A stretch of 64,000 nt of DNA. Source: Ostreococcus mediterraneus (taxonomy: Eukaryota > Chlorophyta > Mamiellophyceae > Mamiellales > Bathycoccaceae). The DNA is taken from positions 1-64,000 of the forward strand of contig WMKK01000003.1 in NCBI GenBank assembly GCA_012295225.1, in the 5' to 3' direction. Both the position numbers and the translations under genes were made by a program. The notes beneath the pieces are model-generated. The model did no database searches. It was not told the DNA's origin and saw only the letters and a program-made list of their open reading frames with translations. Below are positions 38,262 to 48,155 of the stretch, piece after piece. Positions within the stretch are counted from its first letter, which is position 1. Every line of letters starts with the position of its first letter.

Positions 38262-38357
38262 TAGCACTTGTAGCGCGAGTAGTAAAAGTAGTACGTTGGA
38301 CATTGGTTGATTGGGAATAAGTTTAATTATTAATTTGCACAACACGCTTAAAGACAA

Positions 38358-39362
38358 CTACATCTTCTTCACAGCCTTCATGACTGCGCTGAAATCTTCA
38401 TCGTCGCATCCGTCGCGGCGAGCGCGCTTGTAGAGTTCATTCGCCGCCGCCGCGACGGGCATCTCTTGCGCGAGTTCATCCGCCAATGCCAGCGCCAAGC
38501 GCATATCCTTTTGTTGATGCTTCAACGGGAATGCCGGGGGAAAGTTACCCTTGATCATCCCCGGACCCTTCATGGCATACATCGGAGTCGCGATGGCGCC
38601 GAGGGAAATCACTTGCAACAACGTTTCGGGATCCAAATCGCTCTTTTCTGAAAGCGCCAAGCCTTCGGCAAACGCCCCCATCATGCTCCCCATGACCATG
38701 TTAACCACGAGCTTCATCTTCGCCCCTTGACCAACGTTACCGAGGAAAAAGTGCGCCTTGCCCATCGTCTCTAACGGCTCTTTGCACTTGGTGTACAACC
38801 CTTCGTCGCCAGCGCACAAGAAAATCAACGCGCCGTCTTCGGCGGGCTTCTTCGACCCGCTCACCGGCGCCTCCAAGAACTCCGCACCGCGAGCGCGAAC
38901 GAGTTCAGCAATCTTATTCGACGTCCCAGCATCGACGGTGGAGACATCGACGTAGCCTTTACCCGTGGATAACCCCGGGGCGGCTTGCTCGGCGACGCTC
39001 AACGCCACTTCCGGCGTAGTCACCATGACAAAAGTCACATCCGACGCCGCGCACACCTCCGCGGGTGACGACATGAACGTCGCGCCCGCGGCGACGACCT
39101 CATCCGCCGCACTTTGCGTGCGGTTCCACACATTCACGGTGTGTCCAGCCTTGAGCAAGTTCAGCGCCATGGGCTTACCCATGATACCGCCCGCGCCGAT
39201 GAGCCCGACGGTTTTAGGCGAAGGTGCGGCGCTCATGGCGACGACGTGGGTGCGCGTACGAGGCGTTCTCCGAGCGCGCTCGGATGAATTCAGGCGGCGA
39301 CGAGTGTTCACCAACGACGACGACGACGACGTGTGCGGGCAAACGACCGATTTCGCGTACAT
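38358..39362 (-). CDS. GLYR: Glyoxylate/succinic semialdehyde reductase, organelle-type
   Basis: 334 residues from the ATG at 39362; ATGs at 39497 (longer) and 39236 (mature-like) are also possible. Ser/Arg-rich leader MYAKSVVCPHTSSSSSLVN suits plastid or mitochondrial import. Beta-hydroxyacid dehydrogenase features: Rossmann GLIGAGGIMGKPMALNLLKA, substrate motif EAPVSGSKKPAEDGAL, and the catalytic Lys in GQGAKMKLVVNMVMG. NADPH-dependent reduction of glyoxylate to glycolate and succinic semialdehyde to 4-hydroxybutyrate detoxifies these aldehydes. Confidence 0.9.
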   Translation of the reverse strand: MYAKSVVCPHTSSSSSLVNTRRRLNSSERARRTPRTRTHVVAMSAAPSPKTVGLIGAGGIMGKPMALNLLKAGHTVNVWNRTQSAADEVVAAGATFMSSPAEVCAASDVTFVMVTTPEVALSVAEQAAPGLSTGKGYVDVSTVDAGTSNKIAELVRARGAEFLEAPVSGSKKPAEDGALIFLCAGDEGLYTKCKEPLETMGKAHFFLGNVGQGAKMKLVVNMVMGSMMGAFAEGLALSEKSDLDPETLLQVISLGAIATPMYAMKGPGMIKGNFPPAFPLKHQQKDMRLALALADELAQEMPVAAAANELYKRARRDGCDDEDFSAVMKAVKKM

Positions 39363-39513
39363 GCGCGCGAAGGTGTGTTGACAGCGCGCTCGAGTGGATA
39401 ATCCAAAACCAATCCTTTGACATCGAGCGCGAGCGCCGCGCGTTGGCGCTGCATATGAATACATACGTGCGAACGTGTGTGTGTTGAGTCTATGCATTAA
39501 ATATATTTTATCA

Positions 39514-39882
39514 CTACTTTCGTTCGTCTTGCATGTCGGCGAGTTCCATCTCGAGCTCGCGTTTCGCGGCTAAAATTTTGGACACCTCGTTCACGCACGC
39601 GCGCAATTGATTCTCAATCATCGTCTTTGCCGTGCGTTCGGTGGCGAGTTCGGATTGTAATTTCGCCACCTCGGCGCGCAGGCGATCGATTTCGCTCGGG
39701 CTGTCGTCTTTGGATGGGCCAGGCATGCCTTGGAACGTGCCGTCTGCGGCGTTCGTGCGCCCGGTGGTGTGACGGCGCGGGACGCGCGCGAGGCGACGAA
39801 CGGGGTGTGTTTTAGACGACGACGCGCATGACGCCGAGGCACCGACGACACCGACGCGCATAGCGAGCACTGACGTTGCCAT
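39514..39882 (-). CDS. Small coiled-coil protein with plastid-type leader
   Basis: 122 residues from the ATG at 39882. Ala/Ser/Arg-rich leader (MATSVLAMRVGVVGASASCA), then a spacer, then about 60 residues of heptad-like coiled coil (IDRLRAEVAKLQSELATERT through LAAKRELEMELADMQDE). Family unknown. Such small organellar coiled coils often act as assembly or tethering factors; here that is conjecture. Confidence 0.55.
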   Translation of the reverse strand: MATSVLAMRVGVVGASASCASSSKTHPVRRLARVPRRHTTGRTNAADGTFQGMPGPSKDDSPSEIDRLRAEVAKLQSELATERTAKTMIENQLRACVNEVSKILAAKRELEMELADMQDERK

Positions 39883-40028
39883 GGCGATATTCGCGATGAA
39901 AAGTGCGGTGTGCGGGCGCGGCGTGACGCGCAATGGGGCGTTCGAGCGCTCGTCGCTGAGAGTCCAGAGGGACGGCGGAGGCGGGCGTTTGGGTGGTATA
40001 CAATGAAGAAATGATTGATTATTTCACG

Positions 40029-41147
40029 TTACGGCGTTTGCGGGAAGAGCGCGGTCCCGAGGGCGGATAACTCGCCATTTTTAAACTTGAAAGTGCGCAC
40101 CGGACGCTCGACGCCGTTTACGCTGACGACGTCGTCGCTCACGCCGGTGCCCGTAAACGTCGACGCCCGAACCCATTCTTCGCTGTTCTTGACGTAGCGA
40201 TACAATGATAACGTGCTCGGGAAGTGCGTGTCGTCGCAAATGTTCTGCGCTTGTTCTTCAGCTACCATGGCTTCGGCTTCTTCGCTCGACTGCAACAATC
40301 TGCGTCCGCTGCCGTTGCGCTTTTTGTTTGACTTTTTCTCCGGGTAGCACGTGCTGATTTTCAAACACTGCGGGACTTCTTCGAGATGCGTGGACACTCG
40401 AGAACCACCAATGAGAGGCTCGTGAATGAATACACCCTCTTTGCCCGACAAGTATCCCCAGCCTTTCTCGGCGCGCTTTTGCCACGCGTGCGTCGCGCTC
40501 TCGCTCGCCAACTCAAACGACGCCGCGCTGAGCTCTTGCGTGCAGTCGACATCGCCATACATCATCAACCCACTCAAATCCCATTGGTTATGCGTTTTAC
40601 TCGGGCTTTCGCTCCCTTTCAACGACTCCAATCGGTACCAATCACCGGGACGTGCTATTTCCTCCATGGCTTCATCCTCCGCATCCATCAACTCCACCGT
40701 CGGTCGTCCCGTCTTTGGATCAATCTTGACGTTATCAAACTTGTGTCGCTCCGAAGGCGACGTCAACGCAAACTTCGTCACCGCATCTCTCGTCGACGGA
40801 TTCACCATCGTATATGTTAATAGCGACATCGACGCTATTAACAAAATCGAACTCGCCAAGTTGCACCGGCAAAACACATTCGTCGAATTCGCATTCGCCT
40901 TGGCTTCGTCCGAGTTATCAAAGATGTCATCCACCAGATCACTCTCGTCCGCATCTACGCCCGGGCCAACCTCAACGTTCGCGCGCTGTTCATACGCCCC
41001 GACCGCGTGTTCCGGGGGTTCATCACCGCCGAAACGATCGAGTAATCGCGTCTTATCGTCGCCCTCGAGATCCTCGTCCGTGTGTGCCGTGGACGTCGCC
41101 CTGTCGACGTCGTCGTCGTCAATCGTAAACTGTGCGCGTTTAGACAT
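40029..41147 (-). CDS. Single-pass membrane protein of unknown function
   Basis: 372 residues. Acidic N-terminus of ~90 residues containing KTRLLDRFGG, then CRCNLASSILLIASMSLLTY as a probable type II signal anchor, then a ~250-residue lumenal or extracellular part with four Cys (VDCTQE, QCLKISTCYP, NICDD) and a C-terminal block ending in GTALFPQTP. KKSNKKRNGSGRRLLQSSEE is a basic loop. No family recognised; probably lineage-specific. Confidence 0.6.
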   Translation of the reverse strand: MSKRAQFTIDDDDVDRATSTAHTDEDLEGDDKTRLLDRFGGDEPPEHAVGAYEQRANVEVGPGVDADESDLVDDIFDNSDEAKANANSTNVFCRCNLASSILLIASMSLLTYTMVNPSTRDAVTKFALTSPSERHKFDNVKIDPKTGRPTVELMDAEDEAMEEIARPGDWYRLESLKGSESPSKTHNQWDLSGLMMYGDVDCTQELSAASFELASESATHAWQKRAEKGWGYLSGKEGVFIHEPLIGGSRVSTHLEEVPQCLKISTCYPEKKSNKKRNGSGRRLLQSSEEAEAMVAEEQAQNICDDTHFPSTLSLYRYVKNSEEWVRASTFTGTGVSDDVVSVNGVERPVRTFKFKNGELSALGTALFPQTP

Positions 41148-41353
41148 CCTTAGGTGTCTATGCCTTGGCGTCGTTCACGCGTCGGCGGAATCGCGCGCCG
41201 CGTAATGACGACGGGGCGGGTGACGATTAAAAGTTCCGAGGGCACACCGCTCGCGCTGGGTCTCGTCCGACGCGCCATGGGACGAGGACGACATGCATCG
41301 TACCTGGACACGCACACGAACAACGATATATTAATATGAATATTAAAATAATT

Positions 41354-42169
41354 TTAGAGCTCTTTGGCGCTGTCTGATTTGCGCAAGCCGCCGTTTTCGT
41401 TCGAGAGACGGTCGGCGAGCGCGTCTTTGGCTTTGAACATGCTTTCGCTCACGGCTTGCTGCGTAGACGCGCCTTGATTGCGCAAGTCGCCAAAGTGTTG
41501 GGACATCGATCGCACCATGTTCATCAAGTCTTCACCACTCACTTCTCTTTTCGGTGCGGTAGACGAGGACGACGAGGACGACGATGCGGACTTGGAGACG
41601 CGAGGCTTTTTCGACGGCTCCAATCCCGAGCCGCCGCCTAAACCATTAATTTTCACGCTCGCTCGCGCGCCGCCTTCTTGCGCGGTCGTCGCCGGGGCTT
41701 TGCACTCAATCTTGTCCCCAGCCTTGCCCCCGATCGCCGTGCCTTGCGTCGACCGCATGCGGTTTTCAAACATCCCTAAAAATGGTTTCAACGCTTGGCC
41801 AATCTCCGTACTGAGCACCGTCTCTGGCAAGTCTAAAATTTTCTTTGGCACGCCGACGCCGCACAGAAACGTCCCCGCCTCGTCGCTAAAGTTGTTGCAA
41901 TTATGCTCCAACAAAGAGTACGTATCAGCGCTATATCTCGACGACGCATCGCGTAACCAATCCTCAAAAATATCCCGCGTCAGCTCCGTCGTCCCGAGCG
42001 TCTCCGTCCACATCGGCTGCCCAAATTGCGTCTGCGTGGCGTCTCGCGGCGCGCACTGCAACCCTTGTCCAAACCAATACTCCATGCCAAAAACCACGAT
42101 TGCCGTGTGATAAATAGCTTCAATATGCGTCCCTAATAACTCCCCACTCGCGGTTAACATCGACGCCAT
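41354..42169 (-). CDS. PPPDE (DeSI-type) cysteine isopeptidase
   Basis: 271 residues. The catalytic His and Cys of the PPPDE fold are visible: IEAIYHTAIVVFGMEYWFG near residues 17-35 and LEHNCNNFSDEAGTFLCG near 85-105. DeSI proteases remove SUMO or ubiquitin. A Ser-rich linker and a C-terminal helical tail follow. Divergent from the acyl-CoA synthetase gene. Confidence 0.85.
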   Translation of the reverse strand: MASMLTASGELLGTHIEAIYHTAIVVFGMEYWFGQGLQCAPRDATQTQFGQPMWTETLGTTELTRDIFEDWLRDASSRYSADTYSLLEHNCNNFSDEAGTFLCGVGVPKKILDLPETVLSTEIGQALKPFLGMFENRMRSTQGTAIGGKAGDKIECKAPATTAQEGGARASVKINGLGGGSGLEPSKKPRVSKSASSSSSSSSTAPKREVSGEDLMNMVRSMSQHFGDLRNQGASTQQAVSESMFKAKDALADRLSNENGGLRKSDSAKEL

Positions 42170-42532
42170 GCCTCCGCTGCGCGCGCGCGACAGTCACGCG
42201 GTCATCGTCGTTTCGTCAGTCATGGAATCTTGTCGAAGCCTCGCGCGTCGTCATCGTCATCATCATCCGTCGTCATCGTCGTCCGTCATCGTCGGCATTG
42301 GACGTACCTCAAGTCATACACGCGTAACACCACCGACGACATCGCGTTCACGCGTTCACACACGTAAATACACCCACGCTCGAGCGTGCGTCGTCCGCGT
42401 CGCGCACTGCGGTGCACGCCGATGGCGCCGTGCGCATCACCGTGCACGCGCCATTACACGACGCTGACGCACGCTCGGTGACCGGCGCCGCGATACGCGA
42501 GTGGATTTCTGTCGGTGTCGGCGTCGCATCGC
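42170..42532. promoter_or_regulatory. Divergent interval, PPPDE / acyl-CoA synthetase
   Basis: 363 bp between divergent ATGs. A CATCGT-type low-complexity stretch spans about 42245-42292, and CACGTA/ACGCGT-like words occur near 42350-42370. No gene seen. Confidence 0.4.
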
Positions 42533-44668
42533 ATGGTGTCCCCGGTGGAGGTGGCGTGCGCGACCGCGTGCGTGGCTGGGGTGAAGATCGCGACGTCGCG
42601 ACCGAGGTACGCCAAGCGACGAGGGGCGTATAGCGTGGAATGCGACGACGGTGGTGGCGCTGATGGTTCGGTCAAGGTGTGGCGGAACGCCGATCACGAA
42701 GGGTTTCACGTCCAACCGTTTGCAAAGTGCGATACGGTGTATAGTACGTTTGAGTACGCGGTGAAAGTCAATGGGAATCGACCGGCGTTGGGCGAACGCG
42801 ACGTCGTCGAGACGATCAAGACGGTGGCGAATGATGGACGAGAGGTGGAGAAACTCAAGCTTGGGGGGTATAAATGGCTTACGTTTAATCAGGCGCATGC
42901 GCGTGTGAAATCCATCGCGTCTGGGTTGGTTGATTTGGCGGGATTAAAGCCGCAAGACAAGGTGATCATTTACGCCGACACCAAGCGCGACTGGCAGTTG
43001 ACCGCGCAGGCGTGCTTTCGGATGAATTTAACCGTGGTGACGATTTACGCCACGCTCGGTGAGGACGGGGTGAGGCATGGGATTAATCAAACGCAAGCCA
43101 CGGTTGTGGTGTGCGATGGAAAGTTGTTGAAGACGCTCACCAAGGTGGCGAAAGATTGCCCGACGTTGAAGCACGTCGTCACCATGGGCGAACCCGAGCA
43201 GAAATCCATCGACGCGTTACCGAAGAGTGTTTTCCAAACGAGCCTCGATGAAGTGGCGGAGATTGGCACGCGTAAACCCATGGATGCGCGTCCACCAAAG
43301 CCGAGCGACATCGCGGTGTTGATGTACACCAGTGGTACCACAGGGGCACCGAAAGGTGTCATGTTGAACCACGACAACGTGTGCGCGACAATGTCTGGAC
43401 TCAAAGACGCGGGTGACTTTTGCAACAAGGATGTATACTTGGCGTACTTGCCTTTGGCGCACATTATGGAAATGGCGGCTGAAACGTTAATGCTCGCCCT
43501 TGGTGCGGCTATTGGATACGGTTCACCGCAGACATTGACGGATACGGGCTTGAAGCTCGCCCCCGGCACGCGAGGCGACGCCCCGACGTTGCGACCGACG
43601 TTTATGGTGTTCGCGCCAGCAGTGCTCGATCGCGTGCGTCAAGCCGTGCAAGCGAAATTCGCGGGCGCCAAGCCGCTGTTGAAGAAGCTCATCAATGCTG
43701 GTTTGCAGGCGGGTCGTCGTGACTTTGAAGCGGGTAAAATCGGTGCGCCATTCTTCTTCAACGCCCTCATCTTTAAAAAGGTGCAAAAGCTCATCGGCGG
43801 CCGCGTGCGCGTGATGATTTCTGGCTCTGCCCCACTCTCTCGTGAAACGCAAATCTTCATGCAAACGTGCTTCCGTTGCCCGGTGCGCCAAGGCTACGGC
43901 TTGACCGAAACTGGCTCGTGCGGGACGATTGCACAATTCGACGATTACTCCCCAACCGTCGGTCAAGTGTTGACGTCGGTGCGCGTGGCGTTGCGCGACT
44001 GGGAAGAGGGTGGATATCGCATCGCCGATGAGAAGAACGCCGCGATTGGTATGCCACGCGGTGAGATCTTAATCGGTGGTCCGGTCGTGTGCCAAGGGTA
44101 TTTCAACGCCCCGCACATGCCAGACCCCGAACTCGACGCCAAGAACACGTCTGAATTCTCCACCATCGCCGGCGTACGTTACTTTCACACCGGGGACATT
44201 GGGCAGTTTACCAGAGACGGTCAACTCATGATTATCGACCGCAAAAAAGACTTGGTGAAGCTTCAACAAGGCGAATACGTGGCGTTAAGCAAGGTTGAAA
44301 ACGTGCTCAAGCAATGCCCGTACGTGGGCATGGCTATGGCGTACGCGGATTCCAACCATTCCCACTGCATCGCCGTCGTCGTCGTCAACGAAGCACCCGT
44401 GTTGAAATTCGCCGCCGCCAAAGGCATCGCCGGCGACATCACCGCGTTGTGCGCCAACCCGGCGGTGATTAAAGAAGTCTCCACCGCATGCATTACCGCG
44501 TGTGCATCTGGCAAGCTCGTGAGCTTTGAAACCCCTAAATCGTACATTCTCACCGCCGAACCGTGGACCCCAGACAACGACTTGGTCACCGCCGCCTTCA
44601 AGCTCAAGCGTCCGCAAATCGTCGCGCACTTCAAGTCCGAATTAACCCGCGCCTACGGCTCGGCGTAG
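42533..44668 (+). CDS. Long-chain acyl-CoA synthetase
   Basis: 711 residues from the ATG at 42533. AMP-forming enzyme motifs in order: YTSGTTGAPKGVMLNHDN (P-loop), AYLPLAHIMEMAAE, QGYGLTETGSCGTI, YFHTGDIGQFTRDGQLMIID and DRKKDLVKLQQGEYVAL, the last two typical of long-chain enzymes. The N-terminus has a hydrophobic Ala/Val segment that may anchor it to membrane. It activates fatty acids to acyl-CoA for lipid synthesis or degradation. Confidence 0.93.
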   Translation: MVSPVEVACATACVAGVKIATSRPRYAKRRGAYSVECDDGGGADGSVKVWRNADHEGFHVQPFAKCDTVYSTFEYAVKVNGNRPALGERDVVETIKTVANDGREVEKLKLGGYKWLTFNQAHARVKSIASGLVDLAGLKPQDKVIIYADTKRDWQLTAQACFRMNLTVVTIYATLGEDGVRHGINQTQATVVVCDGKLLKTLTKVAKDCPTLKHVVTMGEPEQKSIDALPKSVFQTSLDEVAEIGTRKPMDARPPKPSDIAVLMYTSGTTGAPKGVMLNHDNVCATMSGLKDAGDFCNKDVYLAYLPLAHIMEMAAETLMLALGAAIGYGSPQTLTDTGLKLAPGTRGDAPTLRPTFMVFAPAVLDRVRQAVQAKFAGAKPLLKKLINAGLQAGRRDFEAGKIGAPFFFNALIFKKVQKLIGGRVRVMISGSAPLSRETQIFMQTCFRCPVRQGYGLTETGSCGTIAQFDDYSPTVGQVLTSVRVALRDWEEGGYRIADEKNAAIGMPRGEILIGGPVVCQGYFNAPHMPDPELDAKNTSEFSTIAGVRYFHTGDIGQFTRDGQLMIIDRKKDLVKLQQGEYVALSKVENVLKQCPYVGMAMAYADSNHSHCIAVVVVNEAPVLKFAAAKGIAGDITALCANPAVIKEVSTACITACASGKLVSFETPKSYILTAEPWTPDNDLVTAAFKLKRPQIVAHFKSELTRAYGSA

Positions 44669-44843
44669 GTGCCCGTACTACGACACACAGCATAGAGGAA
44701 CTTTTCTCGTCTTTATCATCATCATGTTTTCATATACAACCGATACCATACACCGCACAGCGTCAGTCGTCGCCTCACCTCTCGGCGTAAATATCTGCAT
44801 CCTCATAAAGCGCCTCGTAAAGTGATCGATCGTCCCATCACTC

Positions 44844-46097
44844 ATGACGATGGGATCACGCGACGACGCCTTTGACGACGACGACGGTCGCGACCGCAGC
44901 GGTGATTACACGGTCACCCGCGAACAAACCGCGCGTCTCGCTCGATCGTTACGCACGTTTAGCACCATCCCTCGCGCCATCGCCGAAGCGCACATACGCT
45001 TGCGCGGGTACGCGGTTGAAGATGACGGCGCCGCAGCGCGAGGTGGTGGTGACGACAACGACGACGACGACGACGCCGACGCGCGGGTTCGAGGGCAGTT
45101 ATTCAAGGTGTTATCCGATGAAGTATTGAAGGAACACGCCGCGCGGAGACGAGGGGAGGTGTTTCATCCATACGTCAACGCGCGAGGCGCGACGAAAGGG
45201 GGTGGTGGGGCGACAACGCAGGCGACGCGAGCGAGAGGCGGGCGGGACGAGACGCGCGGGCGGGAGCAGGCGGGCGGGCGGAGGAGCGCGAGTCGGGAGA
45301 CGCGGGTGGTTGGAGGTGAGAGCGATGGGAGCGATAGCGATGCGTCGGTTGGGGTGACGAGTAAGCTTCGCCCAGAGTCGGGTGGTGTTCGTGATGATGA
45401 TGATGATAGTAGTGATGATGTTGACAGCGACGACGACGAGCGTAGCGAAGACGCGACGTTGAGCGACGACGACGACGACGCGTGGAGAGCGAGCGATGAC
45501 GACGGTGATGACGGTGATGGTGGTGGGAACTTTTTTGGGAGGCATGAACTTGAACCACCAGCGCCTGAAGGTGCAAATCCTTTCGCATCAAATATGGAGT
45601 TTGATCCGGTTGAAGAAGCGAGGCTGCAAATCATAGAAGCCAAACGCGTGTGCTCAGAGCGCGCCGAACGCGCCAAGGAACTGTCAGAAGCGATGGCGAC
45701 TCTAGCGACAGATATTCCACACGCGAGTACGGGTGCGCGCGTGGCGTTTAGCGACAAGGGGGACGACACGATTTCCATCGCGGGTTCTATAGCTGGATCC
45801 ATCGCGGGATCGGAGCTCACCGACCGTTTCGACGCCATTTCCATCGCGTCGCTCGCGGCGACGCTCGGGAGCGACGCCACTGACCGCATCGCCGACGTCT
45901 CTGATCTTGGTCCCGTGGACGTCATCGCTGAGGAAAGAGATGACGACGACGACGACGATAACGATACGCACAGCCAACTCGGAAGTGACAGCGACGAGCG
46001 CGCGCGTCATCACCGGAGCTTGAGCGCGACGGATGACGAGCACCACTATCATTCAGACACCGTTCACTCGGATAAAGAAAATTACGGCGCCGCGTGA
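44844..46097 (+). CDS. Acidic low-complexity protein, unknown
   Basis: 417 residues. Dominated by Asp/Ser/Arg-rich disordered regions, several encoded by GAT/GAC runs. Ordered-looking pieces: TARLARSLRTFSTIPRAIAE near 32-52, LFKVLSDEVLKEHAARRRGE near 87-106, and a coiled helix near 255-290 (ARLQIIEAKRVCSERAERAK). A Gly-Ser-Ile-Ala repeat (SIAGSIAGSIAGS) lies near 315. No family recognised. Composition suits a nuclear protein. Confidence 0.6.
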   Translation: MTMGSRDDAFDDDDGRDRSGDYTVTREQTARLARSLRTFSTIPRAIAEAHIRLRGYAVEDDGAAARGGGDDNDDDDDADARVRGQLFKVLSDEVLKEHAARRRGEVFHPYVNARGATKGGGGATTQATRARGGRDETRGREQAGGRRSASRETRVVGGESDGSDSDASVGVTSKLRPESGGVRDDDDDSSDDVDSDDDERSEDATLSDDDDDAWRASDDDGDDGDGGGNFFGRHELEPPAPEGANPFASNMEFDPVEEARLQIIEAKRVCSERAERAKELSEAMATLATDIPHASTGARVAFSDKGDDTISIAGSIAGSIAGSELTDRFDAISIASLAATLGSDATDRIADVSDLGPVDVIAEERDDDDDDDNDTHSQLGSDSDERARHHRSLSATDDEHHYHSDTVHSDKENYGAA

Positions 46098-46335
46098 TCG
46101 CGCTCGTCCGTTGATGATACATGTAGACCACACTACCGATAAACAATCGTATTGCCGATGATAGACACCGTCACACGCGGCGGATTTAATATGAATATGA
46201 AAAGCGTGAATACCTCAGTCGACGCCTCCCGCGGCGCGCGTTGCGCTTTTTCAGATACGCGTGACGAGGCGCTTGTGAAGGACTGCACTACAGCGCCAAC
46301 GCGCACGCGTCAAAATTGACCTCGTGTCGCGCGCC

Positions 46336-48054
46336 ATGTCGTCCCCAGCCGTCGCGGCGTCTTCGACGTCGAGGTCCATCGTCTGGTTTCGCAAGGCGCT
46401 GCGCGTGCACGACAACCCAGCTCTTTTAGCGGGCATTAAAGGCAACGCTGTGAGCGCGTCGCAGCCTGTATTCGTGCTCGACCCTTGGTTTTGTAAGCCC
46501 AGTCGCGTGGGGTCGAATCGCATGCGGTTTTTGCTGGAGTCCTTGCGAGACTTGGACGCGTCGTTGCGAAGCGTCGGGAGTTCGCTGCTCGTCCTTCACG
46601 GCGAGCCTAGGGTGGTTTTACCGCGTGCGTGCAAATCATGGGACGTCAACTTGGTGACATGGGAGCATGATATTGAACCATACGCAAAAGTGCGAGATTT
46701 AGCCGTGCGCGGAGCGTTGGAGCGCGCTGGGGTGGAGTGCACGAGCGTGAGCGGGCACACGTTGTACGACGTAGACGAAGTGTTGAAAAAGTGTAAAGGT
46801 CCGCCCCCGACCACGTATCAGGGTTTTTTGAAAATTGTAGGGTCTATGTGCGAGCCCGCGGTGGCGACGGGGGCGCCTGAAAAGATGCCCAAACCATTCA
46901 CGGGGACATTTGAGGAGACTCGCGCGTTGGTGTCTGGCGTCGCCGACGGCTACGGCATTCCCACGCTCGAGGATCTGGGATACGAGGCTTTAGGCGATGA
47001 GGAAGGCTTTCCCGCTCGCGGCGGCGAAACTGAAGGTCTCATTCGACTTCGCAAACAACTCGCACGGACGGAATGGATTGCAGGGTTTGAGAAGCCAAAC
47101 ACAAATCCGACGACGCGATTTCACGCATTGAAGCAATCCAAGCCGAAACCAAAGAGTCCGTTTGAAATCGCTGCGGGTGGTGGTAAAGGGGAAAATCCGA
47201 GGACGGATGCCAACACATTGATCACACCGTCAACGACGGCACTGAGTCCGTACCTGAAGTTCGGATGCGTATCGCCGAGAACATTTTATCACGAGCTCAA
47301 AGCCGTGCTCGCCGCGCTCGATGGCAAGCATTCCAAGCCGCCGACGAGTTTAATGGGACAGCTCATGTGGCGAGAATTCTATTACGTCGTCGGTGCGGGC
47401 ACGGCAAACTTTGATAAAATGGAGGGTAACCCAATTTGTCGACAAATTCCTTGGATTAAGGACAAGGAATTGTATGCCGCATGGGAAAACTCACAAACTG
47501 GTTACCCGTGGATTGACGCCGCGATGACTCAGTTGCGCCAAGAAGGCTGGCTTCATCACCTCGCCCGTCACGCCGTGGCGTGCTTTTTAACGCGCGGTGA
47601 CTTATTTATTCACTGGGAATGGGGACGCGACACTTTCGATCGCGAACTCGTCGATGCCGATTGGGCCATCAACAACGGTAACTGGATGTGGCTCTCGTGT
47701 TCGGCTTTTTTTTACCAATACTTTCGCGTCTACGGCCCGCATTCATTCGCCAAAAAATACGACAAAGATGGCGACTATGTCAAGCACTACTTACCCGTGC
47801 TTAAGAACATGCCCAGCAAGTACATTTACGAACCCTGGACCGCGCCTCTCGACGTCCAGCGCAAGGCTGGATGCGTCGTCGGCGTCGACTACCCCGCGCC
47901 CGTCGTCGACCACGCGTCGGCGAGCAAGGCGTGCGTCGATAAAATCGCCGCCGCCTACGACGCCCACAAGCTCGCCAACGGCACCGCAAAACCTAGTCAG
48001 AACAAATCTACACCATCGGACGATGCGCAGCCATCGAAAAAACGCAAGTTGTAA
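46336..48054 (+). CDS. CPF1: Animal-type cryptochrome / (6-4) photolyase (CPF1-like)
   Basis: 572 residues from the ATG at 46336. DNA photolyase N-domain from SIVWFRKALRVHDNPAL; FAD-binding domain with SPYLKFGCVSPRTFYHEL, MWREFYYVVGAG, NPICRQIPW, the active-site helix LHHLARHAVACFLTRGDLF with the two His used in (6-4) repair, and WAINNGNWMWLSCSAFFYQY. These features place it in the animal cryptochrome/(6-4) photolyase group, as CPF1 of Ostreococcus and diatoms, which has both repair and clock activity. The C-terminal tail is short and ends in a basic KKRKL, a likely nuclear signal. Confidence 0.92.
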   Translation: MSSPAVAASSTSRSIVWFRKALRVHDNPALLAGIKGNAVSASQPVFVLDPWFCKPSRVGSNRMRFLLESLRDLDASLRSVGSSLLVLHGEPRVVLPRACKSWDVNLVTWEHDIEPYAKVRDLAVRGALERAGVECTSVSGHTLYDVDEVLKKCKGPPPTTYQGFLKIVGSMCEPAVATGAPEKMPKPFTGTFEETRALVSGVADGYGIPTLEDLGYEALGDEEGFPARGGETEGLIRLRKQLARTEWIAGFEKPNTNPTTRFHALKQSKPKPKSPFEIAAGGGKGENPRTDANTLITPSTTALSPYLKFGCVSPRTFYHELKAVLAALDGKHSKPPTSLMGQLMWREFYYVVGAGTANFDKMEGNPICRQIPWIKDKELYAAWENSQTGYPWIDAAMTQLRQEGWLHHLARHAVACFLTRGDLFIHWEWGRDTFDRELVDADWAINNGNWMWLSCSAFFYQYFRVYGPHSFAKKYDKDGDYVKHYLPVLKNMPSKYIYEPWTAPLDVQRKAGCVVGVDYPAPVVDHASASKACVDKIAAAYDAHKLANGTAKPSQNKSTPSDDAQPSKKRKL

Positions 48055-48155
48055 GGTACGTTTACGTATTAATTTTGTAATTCGACACCCCGAGACAGAG
48101 CTACACGAAAACGTCGTCGCACCGATCGGCAGTGCGCGGCGCAACGCGAGTGACG

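Noticed and set aside
37338-38357. 339-residue minus-strand frame over the CRAL-TRIO gene
   Set aside because: His/Arg-rich mirror of a real domain; poly-Arg arises from the ACG repeat.
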